39,099 bases of DNA. Source: Candidatus Moraniibacteriota bacterium (GTDB taxonomy: Bacteria > Patescibacteriota > Minisyncoccia > CAIUEV01 > JAHKAQ01). Under the pieces are notes generated by a model. That model saw only the letters and a list, made by a program, of their open reading frames with translations. It was not told the origin of the DNA and did no database searches. Made by a program: the position numbers and the translations under genes. The stretch is from positions 1-39,099 of the forward strand of contig WJJL01000066.1 in assembly GCA_014729725.1 (NCBI GenBank). Reading direction: 5' to 3'. Shown here in pieces: positions 1 through 9,767 of the stretch (its first letter is position 1; each line of letters begins with the position of its first letter).

Positions 1-143
1 TCTTTATTCTTATTTTCAATCTCCTTAATTTTATCCTCCTTCACTGCCTCCTGCCTCAACTCCTCTTTCCCTCCACACCCAAACAACCCAATTGCCAAAA
101 CCGCCATTAGAATTATTAATTTTGTTGGAATTTTTTGTATCAT
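1..143 (-). CDS. Putative lipoprotein, partial (runs off the window start)
   Basis: Reverse strand from 143 reads MIQKIPTKLIILMAVLAIGLFGCGGKEELRQEAVKEDKIKEIENKNK: N-terminal hydrophobic segment with lipobox-like LFGC, then a charged region. Not in the ORF track because it is truncated. Confidence 0.7.
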   Translation of the reverse strand, partial: MIQKIPTKLIILMAVLAIGLFGCGGKEELRQEAVKEDKIKEIENKNK

Positions 144-488
144 TTTTTAGTCTAAAATTTTACTGTTTTCAATTTAGCATGAATAAGATAAAATTTTTAT
201 AAAGAAAAAATGAAGGAAAAATGAAGTTTTGATGCCCTAAGTAATTTTTACCAAAACATCTTCTACCATTTTAAAAGCGTTCATCATTCATGGTAAAGCC
301 TTTGATAATGATTCTTTAAGTGTTTTGGTTGAACAACTTGGAAAATCAATTGGGATTTCTGAAATAAAAAATTTGAAAATTTAAAAAAATTTTAAAACTT
401 GGTTATTATTGAGTTATAAAAATCTTACTTTTAATTAATGGAAAATAAGTAATTTTGAATATTCAAATAATTTATATCAAAAATAATT

Positions 489-1085
489 ATGACAATAGAA
501 AAAACTAGAGATTTAAACACTATTAAAGAATGTTTTGAGGTAATTTTAAATAGCGATAAAGAAAATAGCCGTCTAGCCGCTCGTGAGGTGCGAAAAATTT
601 TATATGGTTCAAAAAACAATAAGAACAAGTATAAAGATATCAAGGTAATTATGAAGAATGCGCCCGAGACTTATGCTGGAATTTCTGAAAACTGGCGTGA
701 GGAGAATTTTGTAATGGCGATTTCTGTTATCCATTTTTTGCGTGATAGAAAGGAAAATCCAGATTCTCTCTTTCCTTGGCTTTTTGAGTTATTGAAACAC
801 CCAAATGGCAAAGTTCGTTACGCCGCAGTGAAAATGTTCGAGAATGAATTGGGTCCATTGACTGTTCATATTCGTTTTCCCAATGATAAATATCGTCAAT
901 CGAAAGCCAAGCGTTCTAATGAGATTTTAAAAGCTTTGGTTATATCTTTGCAAGGATTGTTAAATATTTTATGGGAGGAAAAGTATGAAAAATATGAATA
1001 TATAAGGGATTTACCGGCAAGTCCCTATAAATCCGTTCAAATGGTTTTCGGGTCTATAGAGGAGTATTGTGGTAGGAAATATTAA
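489..1085 (+). CDS. Hypothetical protein, possibly HEAT-like
   Basis: 198-aa ORF; helical, with a HEAT-like segment (HPNGKVRYAAVKMFENELGP). Confidence 0.65.
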   Translation: MTIEKTRDLNTIKECFEVILNSDKENSRLAAREVRKILYGSKNNKNKYKDIKVIMKNAPETYAGISENWREENFVMAISVIHFLRDRKENPDSLFPWLFELLKHPNGKVRYAAVKMFENELGPLTVHIRFPNDKYRQSKAKRSNEILKALVISLQGLLNILWEEKYEKYEYIRDLPASPYKSVQMVFGSIEEYCGRKY

Positions 1086-1590
1086 AATCGGTTTTTTTGA
1101 TTTTATTTTTGGGTTTTGTTAATTAGATCATAGGCCAAACTTGCTAAAACAATATAATGAATTGCAAGATTTTTATCAATTTTTTTTGCAACTGTGTGTG
1201 ACTTTTCGTTTCTTAAAAATTGAATTGTAATTTGAACATGGGCAAAAAAATTTATTTGCCTGATTATTCGAAATCTCCCTATTACTTAGCGAGCAGCTAG
1301 TGGTTAACATCAAATATAGGACAGTAAATATTTTTTTGTCATTCTAATTTATTCAAAAATTACGGATTATTTAATGGATTTTTTATAAAAATTTATATTA
1401 AAAACGCCTCCTAAACACTCCTTATTTTAAAACCTACGCTGTAAAAATATTTTCTTTTGTACCTGCTGGACCTGTAACCGCCACCTCAACTCCATCAATA
1501 GAAAAAGAAGGATCATTCCATTTCCATTTTGCCCCCTGAACACTTAAAATATCGCGAATCGTAATTTTGCTTGTATCGGAATAAGTAAGT

Positions 1591-3930
1591 TTATTTTTTA
1601 ATTTTTTTAAAATTGTTAAATATGTACCTTCTTCTCCCCCCCCAAGTTAATTTCCCATAATTACTCAAAGTTATAAAAGCTTTGGGTCTGGCTTTTATTC
1701 CCTTTTCTTCTAATTTATCATAAAGTCTTTCCCTAAAATCATAAGCAAGACAACTTGTAGTTAAAAAAGACATTTTCTTGATATTTACTTCTCCTGCTTT
1801 TTGCATGGAATCTGCAAGCCGATCCACTTCATACAATGAGCAATCATTTAATTTATAGCTTGGCGCCAATGAAATTCTATTACGAAGACCGTGAGCATCA
1901 ATAAATATGGTTGTGGGTTCTCTAACATTAGCTATTGCTTGATCTATATGATCAAAATTTAAATTATCACCTTCTTTTATATCCAATCCCTTAACTGTTA
2001 AAGCTATATTTTCTTTTTCACCGGATGCTTTATAATATAGGTCAAAAAAATCTTTTTGATCAAATGGTAGACATCTTTCTGTTTCTCCCCAGATACCAAA
2101 TAATTTGGTATCTGGCCCGATAATTTCCCAATCCCAGTTATTCTTTAAAATATTCAATAACCTGTCGGCCTCTTTTCCATATAGATTTTTATCTTCCTGG
2201 GCACCTATATTTCTATAAACCGCTTTGGCCATGGATATCGCATCCATATAAGTCATGTTTTCTTTTGTCATATTTTTTTGTATTATTTCCTGAAAACTTT
2301 CACTAAAAAAAATCTCTTTTAAAAAAACATGAGCAGGCGGTTCACCTAAATGGGGAGCATGATCAGTGTTACCGATTTCTAATCTTCTTTCATAATTAAT
2401 CAAAGCAATCATTTTATCAAAATATTCTTCATCAATTGGAAAATCTTCATCCTTGATCTCTTTTTGTAAAAAATTTTGGGCTTCTACTTCATCTTCTTGG
2501 CTAATTTCAAAAAGATGAGGCTTTAAGCGGTTATTATAAAAATCTTCTCCAAGATAAGTACTAATTTTCTCTTTATTTTTAATTATTTCCACCGGATAAC
2601 CATCAATTGCGTTAAATATTGTCCTTTTTATATCGAAATTAACAAATTCTTTACTCTTCCTATTATCATTTCCTCTTAAAACATGTTCAGTAAACATTAG
2701 TAAGACTTTAAGCTGATTTTCTATCGGATCTTTTTCCTTATCATCTCCCTTTTCACCTTCCTCCTCTTTACTTTCAATGCTGTATCCGTTCTCTTTAAGA
2801 AAAGGAACAATAATATGCAAAAATCCAATAATATTATGAGGATTCCTTTTTACCCCCATTAAAGAATCTTCTAAAATTCGACTCAATTCTTTTTGGTCAA
2901 AATATTGCTTTATGAAATTAAGATTTTGAAAAAACAAAGCTTGTTGGTAAGAAATCACAGAAGGCCTGGGTAATTGATTTAATCCTTCTATACATCCTTG
3001 CATTTCTGATTTTGATAAAAAACCATCTAAAACCTGAAAAACTTTCTTATTTTCTTTACACAATTCTCTTTCAAGAAATTTTGAACAAAAAAATACAAAA
3101 TATCTTCTTTCAACAGATTCTTCTAAAGATTTTATATTTTTATAGCATTCGTCAGGACTGTTTCTTATTAACCTGGCAATTGTTAATTCATATTCCCAAT
3201 CATTTAATACATTTTTTAATTTATCCAGATTTTTTAAAGCAACTTCGGGGTGATGAAAACTAAATAGATAAAGAATATCCGCATATTCTTTGCGGCCATA
3301 GGAGTGCTTTGTATTGGAATCAAGGATTATTTCTAAAGTTTTTTCCCCTGCCTTTGGGATAGATTGTTCTTGCCGATCAAAAACCCAAGGCATATTTTCA
3401 TAAATAAATTGCACACATGAAGAGTAAACATTTTTTTCTATCTTCTCTGAAAAATAACCGGTTTTAGCTATAAAAATATTGGAAATTTCTTCCCGCGCTT
3501 TATTTTTCAATTTCAATTCTCGATTAACATCATCCTCTAAAATATGTTCGTATTTTTCCTTGTTTCTTTGAGTGATTTGAATTTTAGGATTTTGAAAATG
3601 GTTTTTAAATATTTGATTTATGTCTTTCTTTGTCAAGTTAAATTTTTCCTTATCAATATTTTCAAAACTTTCTATTGAATCTTTGGTAAAAGCCAAATTA
3701 ACTAATTGTTTTTTCTCCATATCACTTAAACCCTTTTCCTGATTGAAATCAAAAGATTCAAAAAAATCAACCACATCGGTTTCGATTATGTGTTTGTATT
3801 CCTCGAATTTTGGATTTCCTTTTTTCTCCGGTCTTTTTTCGGAAAATGAAGGAATTGACAAACCTGCTGTTGCCGCACATGCAACTGCTCCCATTTTTAA
3901 AAAATCTCTACGGCTAAATTCTTTTTGCAT
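1591..3930 (-). CDS. Tat-signal protein with C-terminal clan CD (caspase/gingipain/CHAT-like) peptidase signature; 3' end probably frameshifted at a G8 run
   Basis: N-terminus MQKEFSRRDFLKMGAVACAATAGLS fits the Tat consensus SRRxFLK. The C-terminal part has TTIFIDAHG and, about 45 aa later, KKMSFLTTSCLAY, which resembles a clan CD His-Gly / Cys dyad. Confidence 0.65.
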   Translation of the reverse strand: MQKEFSRRDFLKMGAVACAATAGLSIPSFSEKRPEKKGNPKFEEYKHIIETDVVDFFESFDFNQEKGLSDMEKKQLVNLAFTKDSIESFENIDKEKFNLTKKDINQIFKNHFQNPKIQITQRNKEKYEHILEDDVNRELKLKNKAREEISNIFIAKTGYFSEKIEKNVYSSCVQFIYENMPWVFDRQEQSIPKAGEKTLEIILDSNTKHSYGRKEYADILYLFSFHHPEVALKNLDKLKNVLNDWEYELTIARLIRNSPDECYKNIKSLEESVERRYFVFFCSKFLERELCKENKKVFQVLDGFLSKSEMQGCIEGLNQLPRPSVISYQQALFFQNLNFIKQYFDQKELSRILEDSLMGVKRNPHNIIGFLHIIVPFLKENGYSIESKEEEGEKGDDKEKDPIENQLKVLLMFTEHVLRGNDNRKSKEFVNFDIKRTIFNAIDGYPVEIIKNKEKISTYLGEDFYNNRLKPHLFEISQEDEVEAQNFLQKEIKDEDFPIDEEYFDKMIALINYERRLEIGNTDHAPHLGEPPAHVFLKEIFFSESFQEIIQKNMTKENMTYMDAISMAKAVYRNIGAQEDKNLYGKEADRLLNILKNNWDWEIIGPDTKLFGIWGETERCLPFDQKDFFDLYYKASGEKENIALTVKGLDIKEGDNLNFDHIDQAIANVREPTTIFIDAHGLRNRISLAPSYKLNDCSLYEVDRLADSMQKAGEVNIKKMSFLTTSCLAYDFRERLYDKLEEKGIKARPKAFITLSNYGKLTWGGRRRYIFNNFKKIKK

Positions 3931-4004
3931 TTAAAATAGTTTTTACTTTTAAGGCACTTGTGCGTTTATGGCCATCAATAAATAACCCTTATTTTAAAAT
4001 ATTT

Positions 4005-4772
4005 TTATTGTTTTTGATCGGTTTTTTCCATGTTGCGATCATTTGTATCTTGAATATCATCTCTTTGGTCCAAATCACCCTGATCTTGATATCCATAAAT
4101 CAGCTTAAAAGCCCAGCCAAAAATTGAAAATTGCTCCTCATTTTCTTTAATAAATAATTCCAACTGCTGCTGCTCTGTTTGAGAAGCTTTGATTTGTTGT
4201 TTGATTTGCTTTTGAAGTTCTTCATCGGTCGTCATTTCCAAAGTTTTTTCCAATTTTCGAATTTGATTCCTGTTTTGCACCAAAGCTTTTCTTAATTGAC
4301 CAAGATTCTTATAATCCGCCCCCCATAAAAGAGTTTTTAGACCTCCTCTTTGTTCTTGTTTTTTTATGGATTCTTCAACCTCCTCCTTTATCTGCTCCTC
4401 ATCTTCCACTATTTCTTGAATGACTTTTTTTGATTGCTCTTGCTTTTGTTTTTGAGAAATTTGTTTTAAATTATCAATCATTTTTTCCTTATTTTGGCTA
4501 TAGGCTTTAGCTGGATTTGTTTTGTAATTTTTTTCACCTGGTTGATTTTGATTTTTGTTTTTTTCTTTTTTCTCTTGTCTTTGTTGATTTTTTTTACTTT
4601 TGCCTTTTTCTTCCCGGTTATTTTTATTTTTTTTGCTCAATAAGTCCTGTTCTTGCAAAGATTGGGCTTGTATTTCCTGAAGCCTAAACTGTCCATAAAC
4701 TTCATAAATCAATAGCCCCGCAATAAAAATAACGGCCACAGAAATTAAGAAAACTTTTCCTTTGATTTTCAT
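4005..4772 (-). CDS. Membrane-anchored Lys/Gln/Glu-rich coiled-coil protein, function unknown
   Basis: N-terminal TM segment (VFLISVAVIFIAGLLIYEVYG), low-complexity charged linker, then predicted coiled coil (LRKALVQNRNQIRKLEKTLEMTTDEELQKQIKQQI). Confidence 0.65.
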   Translation of the reverse strand: MKIKGKVFLISVAVIFIAGLLIYEVYGQFRLQEIQAQSLQEQDLLSKKNKNNREEKGKSKKNQQRQEKKEKNKNQNQPGEKNYKTNPAKAYSQNKEKMIDNLKQISQKQKQEQSKKVIQEIVEDEEQIKEEVEESIKKQEQRGGLKTLLWGADYKNLGQLRKALVQNRNQIRKLEKTLEMTTDEELQKQIKQQIKASQTEQQQLELFIKENEEQFSIFGWAFKLIYGYQDQGDLDQRDDIQDTNDRNMEKTDQKQ

Positions 4773-5041
4773 TTTTTATTTTTATTTAATTATTTAAAAA
4801 ATCCCAATTCAAGCTAATAAAAATTTTTGCTTATACCGCTACCAAAAAAGAATTGAAGTTAATCAAAAAAACTCAACAAGCTTGATTGTTTTTTCAAATG
4901 GGTACTGTTAACTAGTTGTTATTATAATTCAATCTTTAATTAAATTCAATCTTAAGGAGCTTGTGAAAAATAAATCAATAAACCTTCAAACCCTTTTTAA
5001 TCATAAAGCAGTAACTGCTATGACAAATAGAGACCTCCGGA

Positions 5042-5536
5042 TTATCCGGAATGATTTAAACTGATATTTTTTACATAAAAACCGTTTATTTTTTTAACCA
5101 GTTTCTTAGGTGAAAATTTCATATAAACACATTCGTCTCCGCCGGCCCCGTAAACAACAGCTTTTTTAATCACTTTTCTGTCGATAAAACGATTTTTACA
5201 TAAAAGACTTGCTACCGGCGAAACTCCGCCTGGTTTGAAACTGGTTAAGGCTTCAACTTTTTCTTGGGGGGCCAAATTTAATTTTCTTAATTTTAAAAAT
5301 TTCCTGATTTTATTTATATTTAATTTATCCGAGCCCAGAAGCACCACACAAGCATAAACATCGTCTTTTTTGCTGTAAAGAATCAGGGTTTTTACAATAT
5401 GTTGCAAATTTACTCCCCAAACCTTACAAGCTTGCCGGGAGGTTTTCCCGGATTCTGCAAATTCCCTAAACTCGGCTTTTAAATTAATTTTTTTAGTTAA
5501 GTTTTTAGCATATTGAATCCGCTGAGATTTAGTCAT
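5042..5536 (-). CDS. YbaK/ProX-type aminoacyl-tRNA deacylase domain protein
   Basis: Pattern typical of the family: HIVKTLILYSKKDDVYACVVLLGSDKLNINKIRKFL ... FKPGGVSPVASL ... VVYGAGG. Confidence 0.8.
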   Translation of the reverse strand: MTKSQRIQYAKNLTKKINLKAEFREFAESGKTSRQACKVWGVNLQHIVKTLILYSKKDDVYACVVLLGSDKLNINKIRKFLKLRKLNLAPQEKVEALTSFKPGGVSPVASLLCKNRFIDRKVIKKAVVYGAGGDECVYMKFSPKKLVKKINGFYVKNISLNHSG

Positions 5537-5787
5537 TTCTTGAAAAAGTTAAATTTTAAAATTATGCCTGACAAAATTATTGCCTAAAAAATCTGGATAA
5601 TAAAAAAATCTTTAAAACAGCAAACTTACATTAAACCCCACTACTCATTATTGAAATATTTGATATTATAAAGATAATTGTCAATTAAGACAAAAAAATT
5701 AACCGATGACACCGCTTAACTGCTTTAAAAGACAAATCCCAATTAAACGGCCTCAACGATATTAAAAATTAAACATTTAATAAGTTT

Positions 5788-6429
5788 ATGTTTCAAAATC
5801 GACAACAAGCCGCTGAAAAACTGGCTAAAAAATTAATTAAATTCAAAAATAAAGACGATGTGGTCATAATAGCTTTGCCAAGAGGCGGAATAATTTTGGG
5901 TCAAGAAATTGCCGGTCAATTAAACGCCAAGCTAGACATTACAGCTCCAAGGAAAATCAGCGCTCCCGGTAATAAGGAATTTGCTATCGGTGCTATTACC
6001 GAACAAGGCGACGCTGTTTTAGATGAAAAAATTATCCAAGCTTATTCCATAAACCAAAAATATATTGAGCAGGAAATTAACAAAGAAACTCGGGAAGCTC
6101 AAAGAAGGCTCAATCTTTACAGAGGAGAAAAAAAACCCGTTGAATTAAAAAATAAAACCGTAATTATCGTTGATGACGGAATCGCTACCGGATCCACTAT
6201 CAAAGCCTGTTTAAAATCAATTAAAAACCAAAATCCCAGAAAAATCGTCATTGCTGTACCGGTCGCCCCTCCCGATACTTTGGAGAAGTTAAAAAATAAA
6301 GTCGATGAAATTTATTGTCTTATTACAAGTTCTATGTTTTTTGCAGTGGGGCAGTTTTATCAGGAATTTAATCAAGTTAGTGACCAGGAAGTTATAGATA
6401 TTATGCAAAAAAGAAAATCTTATAATTGA
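5788..6429 (+). CDS. Phosphoribosyltransferase-family protein
   Basis: VVIIALPRGGIILGQEIA at the N-terminus and PRPP-binding motif VIIVDDGIATGSTI. Confidence 0.88.
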   Translation: MFQNRQQAAEKLAKKLIKFKNKDDVVIIALPRGGIILGQEIAGQLNAKLDITAPRKISAPGNKEFAIGAITEQGDAVLDEKIIQAYSINQKYIEQEINKETREAQRRLNLYRGEKKPVELKNKTVIIVDDGIATGSTIKACLKSIKNQNPRKIVIAVPVAPPDTLEKLKNKVDEIYCLITSSMFFAVGQFYQEFNQVSDQEVIDIMQKRKSYN

Positions 6430-7280
6430 AAATATTTAAAAACCCGCAATATCCCGTCTTCATCCACATCAGGACCTATAAAAGATTTTTCTTGATTTTT
6501 CTTAACCAATTTTTTTAATTTTTCCGGCGCGTTTTCTAAGGTGGCTCTGTAATCGCACTGTTTCATAAACTCCCAATCACTTAAACTGTCTCCTGCTGCC
6601 AAAAAATTTTCAAAGTCCACCCCCAAATGTCCGGCTATAAAATTCAAAGCGTTTTTTTTGGAAACTCCCTTTTTGTTAATAATGGCAAACTCCTTACCTT
6701 TTATTAAAGGATGAGAACTCCATCTAAAATCAATTTGTTTCTTGAAATCTTCCAATTTTTCAATCAAATTATCCTTTTGATTGGAATCATTAACGCTTAC
6801 AATAAGTTTGGTTAAACCTGTTATTTTTTTAATCTCTTGAAAGTTTTGCAAAATCACCGGCTTTTTTTGCAAAACCTTAGAGTGTTTTTTAAAAAAAACA
6901 GGGAAATCAAGCTTGCTTTTTTTAAACACATAGTAATTTTTTTGACTATAAAGCTCAGTATAATAACCTAATTGAAAAACTTCTTCCATCAAATTAATCA
7001 AACCAGATTTGGGGAAAAAGGTTTTTTTAATAATTTTATCTTTTTTATAATCAAAAATAAGAGCTCCGCTGTCGGCAATATGCGGACCGGATAATTTTCC
7101 CTGTTGGATAATCTTTTTAAATCCAAAGAGAGCCTTGGCTGAACACAAACAGATCTTAAAACCCTTTTTTTCCAATTGTTTTAATTTATTCATCACTTGA
7201 GGACTGGGCAAGGGAAGATTGTAACCGCTTCTACTTCCCACAATCACTCCGTCAATATCCAGAATTAAAGCTTTAATCAT
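6420..7280 (-). CDS. HAD superfamily hydrolase (type IIB/Cof-like)
   Basis: Motif I ILDIDGVIVGSR and C-terminal GDSLSDWEFMKQCDYRATLENAPEKLK. Its 3' end overlaps the convergent PRTase gene by 10 nt. Confidence 0.85.
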   Translation of the reverse strand: MIKALILDIDGVIVGSRSGYNLPLPSPQVMNKLKQLEKKGFKICLCSAKALFGFKKIIQQGKLSGPHIADSGALIFDYKKDKIIKKTFFPKSGLINLMEEVFQLGYYTELYSQKNYYVFKKSKLDFPVFFKKHSKVLQKKPVILQNFQEIKKITGLTKLIVSVNDSNQKDNLIEKLEDFKKQIDFRWSSHPLIKGKEFAIINKKGVSKKNALNFIAGHLGVDFENFLAAGDSLSDWEFMKQCDYRATLENAPEKLKKLVKKNQEKSFIGPDVDEDGILRVFKYFQL

Positions 7281-7397
7281 AATTTAAATTTCTCAATTTT
7301 AAGCTATAAGGTATCTAAAAAAAATCTTTATTAAATTTTAAATTTCTCCAAAAATAAAAATTGCAATAATTGATTTGTTTTTCTTTAGGCTTTTAAA

Positions 7398-9101
7398 TTA
7401 AGATCTCTTCTTCTTTTTTTTTCTATTAATCCCCCAAATCATTTTGCGCCCCAATTTAGTTTCCAAAAACTCCAAAACATTTCTGGTAATCATTACCGCG
7501 GTAAACATACTTAATAAAACCCCGATTAAAAGAGTGGTGGCAAAACCCTTTACCACTCCGGTGCCAAAAAATATTAAAACAATGCAGGTTATAATAGTGG
7601 AAACATTTCCGTCTCTAATCGATGACCAGGCTTTTTTAAAACCATTCTCCAAAGCCTCTTTTAAGGGTTTTCCCTGTCTTATTTCTTCTTTAATTCTCTC
7701 AAAAATCAAAATATTGGCATCCACCGCCAACCCCAAAGATAAAATAAAACCAGCAATCCCTGAAAGGGTTAAGGTTATGCCTAAAATTTTAAAAACCGAA
7801 ACCATCATTAAAGCGTAAATCCCTAAAGCAAAAATAGCCACTGCCCCAAAAATCAAATAAAACACCAACATAAAAGCGCAAACCAAAATCAATCCCAAAC
7901 CTCCGGCTTCCAAACTTTTATTTAAGGATTCTTGTCCCAAGCTGGCGCCCACATTTTCCTGACTTACTAATTCTATGGGAATGGGTAAGGCTCCGGCATT
8001 TAAGTTTTTAGCCATTTCCTGAGCTTCCTTAAGATTTTGAAAACCGGTAAGCTCAGCCGTTCCATCAGGAATTACAGTTTGCACCGTGGGGTTGGAAATC
8101 ATCATTTCATCTAAAAATATCGGAACCTTCTTGCCTAAATTCCGTTCCGTAATTTCCCTAAAAAGTTTGGTGCCCTGGCTATCAAATTTTAAAATTACCA
8201 CCGGCTCGTTACTCATATCTCTTGTCCCTGCCTGAGCGCTTTCCAAATACTTTCCTGTAAGCTTGGTTTTTTTATAAGGCATTCCAAAATCCTCTTTTCG
8301 TTCTTCGCTAAAAGTTTTGAAAAATATATGGCTTAACTTTACTTGTTCTTGATCCCCCTGGTCCTTTTTTTCGATTTTTTTTAAAATATGAAGGCCGATT
8401 TTAGATTTAACAAGTTCGGGCCAAACCGAGCCCACTTCAAATTCTTCGCTAAATACAATATCTTCCAATTCTTTGGAGCCAAACATTTTTTCAAGCTGGC
8501 CTTTTTTTACAAACCCCAAATCCCCTCCCTGATCTTTGGTTGTAGGATCCTGAGAAACTTCTTTGGCAGTTTCTTCAAAGTTCTGGCCGTCTTTTATTAA
8601 CCCTAAAGTCTTTTGAGCGTTTTTTTCAATTTGTTGGTTAAGTAGCTTAAATTGCTGTTTTTCCTCCTCAGTTAAAGCGTAATCCTCTTGGGTCTTTTCT
8701 TCTCTAAAATCCAAGGTGGGTGTTTTGCCAATCATTTCAATAGCCTCTCCAACATCCTTTACTCCGGCCAAATCCACAATTAAACGATACTGATCCCCTG
8801 ATTTGTTGGTTACAATCTGCGGTTCGGAAATACCGTAAGCGTTAACTCTTCGCTCAATTATATCCCGAGCACCGCTCAGACTCTCCATTATATTGTCCTG
8901 TTTAACTTCAGAAACATCAGCCTTATAAACCAAGTGAGCTCCGCCTTTCAAATCAAGACCCAGATTGATTTTAAGATCCCTTAAAGTTTTACCTATGTTT
9001 TTGCCAAAAACAGAAAAATCCGGCATAACCGGAGAAGCAATAGCAGCGGAGACCACCAATAAAATAATTATCAAAATAAAATTGTAGGAACTTTTTTTCA
9101 T
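7398..9101 (-). CDS. secD: Protein translocase subunit SecD with inserted parvulin-like (PpiC) domain
   Basis: SecD hallmarks: LGLDLKGGAHLVY, RDIIERRVNAYGISEPQI, TGFQNLKEAQEMAKNLNAGALPIPIEL, AGFILSLGLAVDANILIFERIKEE. Residues about 148-272 are an insertion resembling a PpiC rotamase domain. Confidence 0.95.
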   Translation of the reverse strand: MKKSSYNFILIIILLVVSAAIASPVMPDFSVFGKNIGKTLRDLKINLGLDLKGGAHLVYKADVSEVKQDNIMESLSGARDIIERRVNAYGISEPQIVTNKSGDQYRLIVDLAGVKDVGEAIEMIGKTPTLDFREEKTQEDYALTEEEKQQFKLLNQQIEKNAQKTLGLIKDGQNFEETAKEVSQDPTTKDQGGDLGFVKKGQLEKMFGSKELEDIVFSEEFEVGSVWPELVKSKIGLHILKKIEKKDQGDQEQVKLSHIFFKTFSEERKEDFGMPYKKTKLTGKYLESAQAGTRDMSNEPVVILKFDSQGTKLFREITERNLGKKVPIFLDEMMISNPTVQTVIPDGTAELTGFQNLKEAQEMAKNLNAGALPIPIELVSQENVGASLGQESLNKSLEAGGLGLILVCAFMLVFYLIFGAVAIFALGIYALMMVSVFKILGITLTLSGIAGFILSLGLAVDANILIFERIKEEIRQGKPLKEALENGFKKAWSSIRDGNVSTIITCIVLIFFGTGVVKGFATTLLIGVLLSMFTAVMITRNVLEFLETKLGRKMIWGINRKKKKKRS

Positions 9102-9162
9102 TATTTAAAAATCAAAAAATTTTATTTAAAATAAAGCAATAAAAAAGCTTATCTAAATTCCA

Positions 9163-9450
9163 TTATTTAGAGTTTTTTTCTAAAACACTTACAAAGTTAG
9201 CCTTCATCAATCTACCGTCGAATTTTCTGATTTTTCTTTTGCTGAATTTAATAAAACCCGAAGAAAGAGCATACAAAGTGTCGTCTCCTCCTCTTTTTAC
9301 ATTTTTGCCTTCTCTGAATTTTTTCCCCCGCTGTCTAACAATAATGTTGCCGCTTTTAACTTTTTGTCCGTCAAAAAGTTTTACTCCCAGTCGCTTTGAA
9401 ATTGAATCACGACCTAACCTTGTCGAACCGCCTGCTTTACGATGAGCCAT
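9163..9450 (-). CDS. rpmA: 50S ribosomal protein bL27
   Basis: [42 protein letters not shown]. Confidence 0.97.
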   Translation of the reverse strand: MAHRKAGGSTRLGRDSISKRLGVKLFDGQKVKSGNIIVRQRGKKFREGKNVKRGGDDTLYALSSGFIKFSKRKIRKFDGRLMKANFVSVLEKNSK

Positions 9451-9767
9451 ATAAAAAAATTAAAATTAAATTAAGCTTAGAGCTGATTAATTTAAATCTA
9501 TTCATTAAAATAAGCCTACTTCAACCCTGCTTCCTAAATTACAAAAGTCATTTTTTTAGGATTCTTTTACAATTCATAAATAATTAATCTAATTTTAATA
9601 ATCTTTTAATATTTAATTACTAAAATCAAATTAATTGCGATAGTGTTGTTTGCTTGCGATTTGTCCTTAAAATAAATCAACCATTGCAATTTTAAAAAGT
9701 CCTGTAGGGAATTTATAAAATAATCCAAAACAAAATTAAGTCACCCGAGTAACTTTTATTTAATAAT

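Noticed and set aside
7444-7818. 124-aa plus-strand ORF antisense to secD
   Set aside because: It lies fully inside well-supported secD; the translation has no domain features and is a mirror effect of the coding strand.
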